Source: DASVRA01 sp036388855
GTDB taxonomy: Bacteria; Pseudomonadota; Alphaproteobacteria; Caulobacterales; Caulobacteraceae
NCBI GenBank assembly: GCA_036388855.1
Contig: DASVRA010000024.1
Location: 109,935 to 173,934, forward strand
DNA: 64,000 nt
Reading direction: 5' to 3'
Positions 52,528-58,365 of this stretch are shown here, piece by piece. A program made the position numbers and the translations under genes. How positions within the stretch are numbered: position 1 is the stretch's first letter; every line of letters starts with the position of its first letter. A model generated the notes under the pieces. That model saw only the letters and a program-made list of their open reading frames with translations, was not told where the DNA came from and made no database searches.

Positions 52528-52542
52528 TGGCCCCGCCGTTGC
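52528..52542 (+). promoter_or_regulatory. Sigma-54 promoter of flagellin 2
   Basis: TGGCCCCGCCGTTGC has GG and GC 10 bases apart and TTGC at -12. It matches the sigma-54 pattern and the element before flagellin 1. Predicted transcription start near 52554, leader about 58 bases. Confidence 0.7.
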
Positions 52543-52555
52543 TTCGCTCCCTCTC

Positions 52556-52590
52556 GGGCAAAACGCCCCCGGCCGCCAAAACGGCGCCGG
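52556..52590 (+). promoter_or_regulatory. Tandem hairpins in the flagellin 2 leader
   Basis: Hairpin A is GGGC-AAAAC-GCCC (52556-52568). Hairpin B pairs 52569-52575 with 52582-52590 (two bulged bases) around CCAAAA. The order, spacing and A-rich loops match the flagellin 1 leader although the stem sequences differ. Confidence 0.55.
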
Positions 52591-52612
52591 ACACCTGAGA
52601 AGGGGAACGACC

Positions 52613-53443
52613 ATGGCGCTGAACAGCGTTAACACCAACACGGGCGCGCTCATCGCGCTCCAGAACCTCAACGCAACCAACCGCGACCTGGACACCGTCC
52701 AGAGCCGCATCAACACCGGCCAGAAGGTCGCGTCGGCCAAGGACGACGGCGCGGTCTGGGCGATCGCCGAGCGCATGCGCGGCAAGTCCATGGCCATGGA
52801 CGCGGTGAAGGACTCCCTGCAGCGCAGCTCCTCGACCATCGACGTGGCCGTGGCCGCGGGCGAACAGGTCTCCGACCTGCTCAAGCAGATGAAGGCGAAG
52901 GCGCTGGCGGCTTCGGACGCCTCGCTCGACTCCACCAGCCGCACGGCCATGAACGAGGACTTCAAGGCCCTGCGCGACCAGATCGCCAAGGTCGTGGCCA
53001 ATGCCGACTTCAACGGCATCAACATGATCAAGTCCGGCGGCACCAGCGTGGTGGCCATCGCCAACGACATGGGCACCTCGCGCCTCACCGTGGCCGCCCA
53101 GTCCCTGGCTCTGGCCGGCGCCAACGTGACGGTCAGCGCGACCGCCTCGTTCAACACCGCGGCGACCGCTTCGGCCTTGGTGGCGACCGTCGACGCCTCG
53201 ATCACCAACGTCGGCGCGGCCCTGGCCAAGCTCGGCACGGGGTCGAAGTCGCTGGGCTCCTACCTGACCTTCATGATGAAGCTGCAGGACACCCTGGACG
53301 CCGGCGTGGGCAACCTGGTCGACGCCGACCTGGCCAAGGAGAGCGCGCGGCTGCAGGCCCTGCAGACCAAGCAGCAGCTTGGGGTGCAGGCGCTGTCGAT
53401 CGCCAACTCCTCGACGTCGTCGCTGCTCGGCCTGTTCCGGTAA
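52613..53443 (+). CDS. Flagellin 2
   Basis: A 276-residue flagellin closely similar to flagellin 1 along its whole length. The identical blocks include AAGEQVSDLLKQMK, TSRTAMNEDFKALRDQIA and KVVANADFNG. Differences concentrate in the middle (DMGTSRLTVAAQSLALAGAN). N- and C-terminal assembly regions are intact. It has its own sigma-54 promoter and hairpin leader, so it is transcribed separately. The ribosome site is AGAAGGGGAA before ATG 52613. Confidence 0.96.
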   Translation: MALNSVNTNTGALIALQNLNATNRDLDTVQSRINTGQKVASAKDDGAVWAIAERMRGKSMAMDAVKDSLQRSSSTIDVAVAAGEQVSDLLKQMKAKALAASDASLDSTSRTAMNEDFKALRDQIAKVVANADFNGINMIKSGGTSVVAIANDMGTSRLTVAAQSLALAGANVTVSATASFNTAATASALVATVDASITNVGAALAKLGTGSKSLGSYLTFMMKLQDTLDAGVGNLVDADLAKESARLQALQTKQQLGVQALSIANSSTSSLLGLFR

Positions 53444-53453
53444 CCGCGGAGGG

Positions 53454-53475
53454 AGGCGGGTGTTCGCGCCCGCCT
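53454..53475 (+). terminator. Terminator-like hairpin after flagellin 2
   Basis: AGGCGGG (53454-53460) pairs with CCCGCCT (53469-53475) around an 8-base loop, 10 bases after the flagellin 2 stop. There is no T-run, so termination here is uncertain and flaG may be reached by read-through. Confidence 0.45.
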
Positions 53476-53482
53476 TCCGCCG

Positions 53483-53521
53483 CCTGATCGGGAGCGCCGG
53501 CTTTGACGGCCGGCGATCAGG
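53483..53521 (+). promoter_or_regulatory. Hairpin covering the flaG ribosome site
   Basis: CCTGAT (53483-53488) pairs with ATCAGG (53516-53521), and CGCCGGC (53495-53501) pairs with GCCGGCG (53509-53515). A 6-base bulge lies on the 5' side and the loop is 7 bases. The structure ends 3 bases before the flaG ATG and includes its only AGG. Confidence 0.5.
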
Positions 53522-53524
53522 CAG

Positions 53525-53815
53525 ATGAGCAGCAAAGTCCAGCCGATGGCTTCCGTGCCGGACTCGCTCCTGGGCCTCGCCCACGAGCGGCCTGCGCGGG
53601 CGCCGGAGACGGCGGCGCCCGCTATGACGGACGCCGCCGCCCAGGCCGACCTGCGACTGATCATCGAAGAGGCGGGCGAGCCCGGCCGGTACGTCTACAC
53701 AGTTGTGGACCGTTCCACCGGCCAGGTCGTCAGCCGGCTGCCCAGGGAGGAGGTTGTCCGCCTCCGGGAGCAGTCCGATTACGCCGCGGGCGCCGTGTTC
53801 AACGGCACGGCCTAG
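53525..53815 (+). CDS. flaG: FlaG family protein
   Basis: A 96-residue protein, cytoplasmic or secreted with the flagellum. The C-terminal half has the FlaG signature YTVVDRSTGQVVSRLPREEVVRLREQ, seen here as TVVDRSTGQVVSRLP and EEVVRLREQ. The N-terminal 40 residues are disordered and Pro/Ala-rich. FlaG proteins influence filament length in other bacteria. It lies between flagellins 2 and 3, on the same strand. Confidence 0.8.
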   Translation: MSSKVQPMASVPDSLLGLAHERPARAPETAAPAMTDAAAQADLRLIIEEAGEPGRYVYTVVDRSTGQVVSRLPREEVVRLREQSDYAAGAVFNGTA

Positions 53816-53982
53816 GTCTTCAAGTTCGGGCCCGAGTTGGTGGGCCTGGTGGGCGCATGGCGGACGGGACATTCAAGTCCCGGCCGCCATGTCGCGCGCC
53901 GAACATGGTTAACCATCTGCATACCAAACCCTGTCTACCGTCGCGTTAACCAAGATTCTCTTGGCGCGGCGGAGACCGGCCC

Positions 53983-54813
53983 ATGACGATCAGCGTCAAC
54001 ACCAACGCCTCGGCGCTCGTCGCCCTGCAGAACCTGAACCGGACCAACGACCAGCTGTCGGGGGTGCAGGACCGCATCTCCACCGGGCTCAAGATCGGCA
54101 GCGCCAAGGACAACGCCTCGGTGTGGGCCATCGCCCAGGGGCAGCGGGCGGACATCGGGGCGCTCGCGGCGGTGAAGTCCAGCCTCGACCGCGCGACCTC
54201 GATCGCCGACGTGGCGCTGGCCGCCGGCCACACCGTCTCCGATCTGCTCAATGAGGTGAAGCAGAAGGTGGTGGCGGCCCAGGATCCGTCGCTGGACGCG
54301 ACCTCGCGCACGGCCATCGACAACGACTTCAAGGCGCTGCTGCGTCAAATCTCCGACATTGTGAACAACGCCGAGTTCGACGGGGCCAACATCCTCAACG
54401 GCTCGGATCCGAGCATCCGCTTCCTGGCCAACGCCGACGCCACCTCGAGCATCACGCTTGTCGCCAAGAACATGTCGCTGGGCGGCTCGATCATCACCAT
54501 GGCCTCCACCGCGTCGATCACGACGATCACCAACGCCACGGCGATGCTGACGCAGATCAACGCCTCAATCGCCAACGTGAACGGGGCGCTGGGCGAGATC
54601 GGCAGCAGATCCAAGCAGATCGAGGCGCACAACCTGTTCGTCACCAAACTGGCCGACGTACTTGAGACCGGCGTCGGCAACCTAGTGGACGCGGACATGG
54701 CGCGGGAAAGCGCGCGGCTACAGGCGCTGCAGGTGCAGCAGCAACTGGGCGTGCAGGCGCTGTCGATCGCCAACTCCTCGCCGCAGATGATCCTGAACCT
54801 GTTCCGCAGCTAA
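53983..54813 (+). CDS. Flagellin 3
   Basis: A 276-residue flagellin, equal in length to the other two but more diverged (MTISVNTNASALVALQNLNR, VWAIAQGQRADIGALAAVKS, MSLGGSIITMASTAS). The terminal assembly regions are conserved (GVGNLVDADMARESARLQAL, QQLGVQALSIANSSPQMIL). Its upstream region (53816-53982) shows no sigma-54 pattern and no matching hairpins. It does hold a 12-bp palindrome ATGGTTAACCAT at 53905-53916. It is probably regulated differently. Confidence 0.95.
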   Translation: MTISVNTNASALVALQNLNRTNDQLSGVQDRISTGLKIGSAKDNASVWAIAQGQRADIGALAAVKSSLDRATSIADVALAAGHTVSDLLNEVKQKVVAAQDPSLDATSRTAIDNDFKALLRQISDIVNNAEFDGANILNGSDPSIRFLANADATSSITLVAKNMSLGGSIITMASTASITTITNATAMLTQINASIANVNGALGEIGSRSKQIEAHNLFVTKLADVLETGVGNLVDADMARESARLQALQVQQQLGVQALSIANSSPQMILNLFRS

Positions 54814-54878
54814 AGCGGCGCCAGGCCTAGGCTTTTCCTTAGCTTCGCGCATTCAGCCCTTGTTCAGGCGCTCGGACG

Positions 54879-54903
54879 CTCCAGATTCCTGTTGTCTCTG
54901 GAG
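54879..54903 (+). promoter_or_regulatory. Hairpin masking the ribosome site of the gene at 54912
   Basis: CTCCAGA (54879-54885) pairs perfectly with TCTGGAG (54897-54903) around an 11-base loop. The GGAG of the second arm is the ribosome binding site of ATG 54912. Anti-SD pairing of this form can lower translation. Confidence 0.5.
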
Positions 54904-54911
54904 TCCTCAAG

Positions 54912-55385
54912 ATGTCCCTGCGACTGATTTTCCGCGCCCTGGCTGCGTCGGCCGCGCTAGCGGTCGCCGCCGTCGGCCAAGCACAAGCCGAAGACTTGGC
55001 CGCGCTGGACGCCACTCAGGCGTCGTCTCCGGCCGAGACGCTGGTGCTGTGCGACGCCACTGCCTTCCTCTCGACCCGGCCGGACCTGAACGCCAACGTG
55101 ATCCTGGCGCGGCGCACCGGCAGGCCGTTCGAGCGGCTGCTGCCGCCGGACTTCCTAGTCGGCGGCCGCTTCTACAGCGAGACCGCCGAGCGGCTGTATT
55201 GGACGTTGCGCCGCGAGGGCCAGGTTACCCGCGACCAGGCTGCCGAGGCCCAGGACCGGCTCGTGCGTCCGGTGGTGCGCAGCTACTACGGCCGCACGGC
55301 TTATTTGCCGATCAGCTTCAGCCGTGACCAGATGAAGTATTGCCACGACTTCGCCCGTCAACATGGGGTGCGCGGCGGGTTCTAG
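54912..55385 (+). CDS. Exported hypothetical protein
   Basis: A 157-residue protein with a signal peptide (residues 1-26, MSLRLIFRALAASAALAVAA, cleavage near AQAE). The mature part has two Cys residues (LVLCDATAFLSTRPDLNA and MKYCHDFARQHG) that could form a disulfide, and a conserved-looking RLYWTLRREGQVTRDQAAE. No family recognised. It lies between flagellin 3 and the pseudaminic acid genes. Confidence 0.6.
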   Translation: MSLRLIFRALAASAALAVAAVGQAQAEDLAALDATQASSPAETLVLCDATAFLSTRPDLNANVILARRTGRPFERLLPPDFLVGGRFYSETAERLYWTLRREGQVTRDQAAEAQDRLVRPVVRSYYGRTAYLPISFSRDQMKYCHDFARQHGVRGGF

Positions 55386-55455
55386 CGCGGCCGGACCTTG
55401 ACGGCGCCCGGAGCGGCGGGCCCGATGCGCGGGCTTTGTCCGTCCGCGCCGACTC

Positions 55456-56649
55456 ATGAGCCAGCGAGAACCCGATCTGCCTTACGGTCGGCAATGGATC
55501 GACGACGCTGACGCTGAAGCGGTTGCGGAGGCGCTGCGTAGTCCCCGCATCGCGCACGGCCCCCGGGTGGCAGCTTTCGAAGCCGCCTTCGCCGAGGCGG
55601 TGGGCGCCGGACACGCCGTCGCCTGCTCCAGCGGCACGGCAGCCCTGCACCTAGCGCTGGCAGCGCTGGACGTGCGCGAGGGGGACATTTGTGTCGTCCC
55701 CGCGACCACCTTTCTCGCCACCGCGACAGCCGCACGCTTTTGCGGGGCGGAGGTCGCCTTCGTCGACGTCGATCCGGAAACCGGGCTGATGACGCCCGAG
55801 ACGCTTGGAACGGCGGTGGCGGAGGCTGGGCCTGCCGCGCGGGCGGTGTTGCCGGTCCACCTCGGCGGCAGGCTCTGCGACATGCCCGCCATCTCGGCTG
55901 CCGCCCGCAGCCGCGGCCTGCAAGTGGTCGAGGACGCTTGCCATGCGCTTGGCGGGACTGACGCGGCAGGGACCAAGGTGGGCGCCTCCCACTTTTCCGA
56001 AGCGGCTGCTTTCTCCGTTCATCCGGTGAAGATCATCGCCGCAGGCGAAGGCGGACTGATCACCACGGGTGACGCCGCCCGGGCCGGCCGGATGCGGCGG
56101 CTGCGCAACCACGGCGTCACGGCTGATCCCGCGCTGTTCACGAACCCCGGCCTGTCGCTGAGTGAAGACGGCGCGGTCAACCCTTGGAGCTATGAGCAGA
56201 TCGAGCTGGGGTTCAACTACCGCATGAACGAGCTGGAGGCGGCGCTGGGGCTGAGCCAACTCGCCAAGCTGGAGCGGTTCGTTCACCGGCGGCTCGAGCT
56301 CAGCCGGCTCTATGACGAGCGCCTCCGGCGGCTGGAGCCGGTGGTCCGGCCGATCCCCCGCGGGGGAGGCCGCCCGGGCATGCACCTCTATCAGGTGCTG
56401 ATCGACTTCGACGCCGCAGGCGTCCCGCGTTCCCAAGTGATACGGGGAATGGCGGAGAAAGGCGTTCAAACCCAAGTCCATTACATCCCGCTCTATCGCC
56501 AGCCGTACTTCCGGGGCCGTTACGGCGACATGAGCCTGCCTGGCGCCGAGGCATTCTACGCGCGGGTCCTGGCGCTGCCGCTGTTTCCGGCCATGGTCGA
56601 CGCGGACGTGGACCGTGTCGTGGACAAGCTAGAGGCGGCGCTCGGCTAA
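55456..56649 (+). CDS. pseC: UDP-4-amino-4,6-dideoxy-N-acetyl-beta-L-altrosamine transaminase
   Basis: PseC is the PLP aminotransferase of pseudaminic acid synthesis (FlmB in Caulobacter). The 397-residue protein is of the DegT/DnrJ/EryC1 class. It begins LPYGRQWIDDADAEAVAEAL, as PseC does. The PLP lysine is in FSVHPVKIIAAGEGG. Other blocks are SSGTAALHLALAAL, VPATTFLATATAARF and VQTQVHYIPLYRQPYF. Its neighbours pseI and pseH and the flagellins support the assignment. It overlaps convergent pseI by 4 bases. Confidence 0.9.
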   Translation: MSQREPDLPYGRQWIDDADAEAVAEALRSPRIAHGPRVAAFEAAFAEAVGAGHAVACSSGTAALHLALAALDVREGDICVVPATTFLATATAARFCGAEVAFVDVDPETGLMTPETLGTAVAEAGPAARAVLPVHLGGRLCDMPAISAAARSRGLQVVEDACHALGGTDAAGTKVGASHFSEAAAFSVHPVKIIAAGEGGLITTGDAARAGRMRRLRNHGVTADPALFTNPGLSLSEDGAVNPWSYEQIELGFNYRMNELEAALGLSQLAKLERFVHRRLELSRLYDERLRRLEPVVRPIPRGGGRPGMHLYQVLIDFDAAGVPRSQVIRGMAEKGVQTQVHYIPLYRQPYFRGRYGDMSLPGAEAFYARVLALPLFPAMVDADVDRVVDKLEAALG

Positions 56650-57698
56650 GACAGCATCTCCCACCCGAGCGGCTCGCCCCGGTGGAGATCGCGGGCGGCG
56701 CGGCGTCCGAGGACCCGGGGCAGATGCTTGGGCGGGAGGCCGTAGCCGGGGCGGATGGAGCGCACATCCGCTTCGGCGAGGAGGGCGCCGGCGGGGACAT
56801 CCCGCACGACGTAGAGTGACCGCCGGAACTGCTTATTCTGGGTCTCGGCGTCACAGCGGCGGTACCCGGCCGTTCCCAGCGCCTCCCAGGCGTGGCGGCA
56901 GTCGCGGGCCAGAGCGGCGAACTCCTCCGGCTCCAGGGAGAAGGCGGCGTCGGGACCGCCGTCGGCGCGGCGCAGGGTGAGGTGCTTCTCGACCAGACAG
57001 GCGCCGAGCGCCACGGCCGCCACCGCGGCGGCGGTTCCCGGCGTGTGGTCCGACAGGCCTACGGGGCAGCCGAAGTCGTCGGCTAGCCGGGGGAGCATCC
57101 GCAGGTTGGCGTCGGGGAAGCCGGCGGGGTAGGCGCTGACGCAGTGGAGTAGGGCGACGCCGCTATCACCAGGACCTCTAGCGGCGTCCAGAGCTTCGGC
57201 GATCTCTCCCGGCGTGGTCATGCCAGTGGAGATGATCAGTGGCTTGCCGGTGGCGGCGGCCTCGGCGATCAGCCGCAGGTCCACCGCCTCGAAAGAGGCG
57301 ATCTTGTAGGCGGGGGCGCCGAGACCTTCGAGGAAATCCACGGCCGTGGGATCGAAGGGCGAGGAGAAGACGATCAGGCCCCGTTCCCGGCCGCGGGCGA
57401 ACAGCGCCTCGTGCCAGTCCCATGGGGTGGAGGCCTCCTGGTAGAGGTCGTGGAGCGTCCGGCCCGCCCAGAGGCCGCCCTCGATGCGGAAGCCGGGGCC
57501 GTCGTGGTCTAGTGTGATGGTGTCGGCGGTGTAGGTCTGCAGCTTGACCGCGTCCGCACCGGCTTCGGCGGCGGCGTCGAGCAGGGCCAGAGCGCGGGCC
57601 AGTTCGCCTTTGTGGTTGCCCGACAGCTCCGCGATCAGGAACGGGGGGTGTTCCGGACCTATGGAGCGGCCGGCGATGGCGAAACTCTTGCCCGTCAT
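56646..57698 (-). CDS. pseI: Pseudaminic acid synthase
   Basis: PseI (NeuB family) condenses the altrose derivative with phosphoenolpyruvate to give pseudaminic acid. The 350-residue protein has the NeuB TIM barrel (AELSGNHKGELARALALLDA, DAVKLQTYTADTITLD, PLIISTGMTTPGEIAEAL, GLSDHTPGTAAAVAAVAL). A C-terminal SAF domain follows (RSLYVVRDVPAGALLAEADV). LQTYTADTITLD is the PseI rather than the sialic acid form. It faces away from pseH across a 58-base gap. Confidence 0.9.
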   Translation of the reverse strand: MTGKSFAIAGRSIGPEHPPFLIAELSGNHKGELARALALLDAAAEAGADAVKLQTYTADTITLDHDGPGFRIEGGLWAGRTLHDLYQEASTPWDWHEALFARGRERGLIVFSSPFDPTAVDFLEGLGAPAYKIASFEAVDLRLIAEAAATGKPLIISTGMTTPGEIAEALDAARGPGDSGVALLHCVSAYPAGFPDANLRMLPRLADDFGCPVGLSDHTPGTAAAVAAVALGACLVEKHLTLRRADGGPDAAFSLEPEEFAALARDCRHAWEALGTAGYRRCDAETQNKQFRRSLYVVRDVPAGALLAEADVRSIRPGYGLPPKHLPRVLGRRAARDLHRGEPLGWEMLS

Positions 57699-57756
57699 GG
57701 TTCTGCCGTGCTTGCCGCGGTAGGTCCCCGCGCCTCCTTAGCGTAGAGTGAGTCCC

Positions 57757-58311
57757 ATGATCGATCTGCGGGACCTTGGGCAGGAGGACAGCGAGCGGCT
57801 CTACGACTGGCGGCGTTCGCCGGAGGTGGACCGCTGGATGTGCGGCGAGCGTCCGGACGCGCCCGAGGCGCATCGCCGCTGGTTCGAGGGATTCCTCGCG
57901 AGCCGTGACAAGAAGGGGTGGATCATCACCTATCGTGGCTCACCGTGCGGTTTCCTGGCGCTTTCCGGAGTGGCGGGCTGCAACCGCCGCGCCGAGTGGG
58001 GCTGGTACATCGGCGAGGCAGAGGCGCGCGGGCGGGGCGTGGGGCGTGCGGCCCAGGCGCTGGGGCTCGACAGAGCCTTCGATGACCTGGGGCTGGAGAA
58101 GGTCTGGGCCGAGGTGCTGGCTCACAACGACGCGGCGCTGAAGGCGCAGGTCAGCGCGGGCTTCCGCCGTGAGGGCTACCTGCGCCGCCACGCCCTAAAG
58201 GACGGGGAATTCCACGACGTGGTGCTGCTGGCCATGTTGCGCGACGAGTGGCGCGACAAGCGCGAGGCGGTGCGCCGCAAACTCGCCGCCTCGAACCTGC
58301 TCGCCGCTTAA
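57757..58311 (+). CDS. pseH: UDP-4-amino-sugar N-acetyltransferase (PseH-like GNAT)
   Basis: A 184-residue GNAT acetyltransferase. The acetyl-CoA loop is EARGRGVGRAAQAL. The blocks LYDWRRSPEVDRWMCG and EWGWYIGEAEARGRG and LGLEKVWAEVLAHNDAALKA match PseH (FlmH) of pseudaminic acid synthesis, which acetylates the PseC product. I chose ATG 57757; GTG 57748 is an alternative. Between pseC and pseI in function, it is beside them in the genome. Confidence 0.82.
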   Translation: MIDLRDLGQEDSERLYDWRRSPEVDRWMCGERPDAPEAHRRWFEGFLASRDKKGWIITYRGSPCGFLALSGVAGCNRRAEWGWYIGEAEARGRGVGRAAQALGLDRAFDDLGLEKVWAEVLAHNDAALKAQVSAGFRREGYLRRHALKDGEFHDVVLLAMLRDEWRDKREAVRRKLAASNLLAA

Positions 58312-58365
58312 CGCGGCGTCAGAGCTTTGCGGTCAGTCTCGCCCGAGCGACTCGCCAGGCCTGAC

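Noticed and set aside
58318..58345. Sigma-54 promoter before the FlaEY-like gene
   Set aside because: A TTTGC is present, but GG and GC are 12 rather than 10 bases apart.
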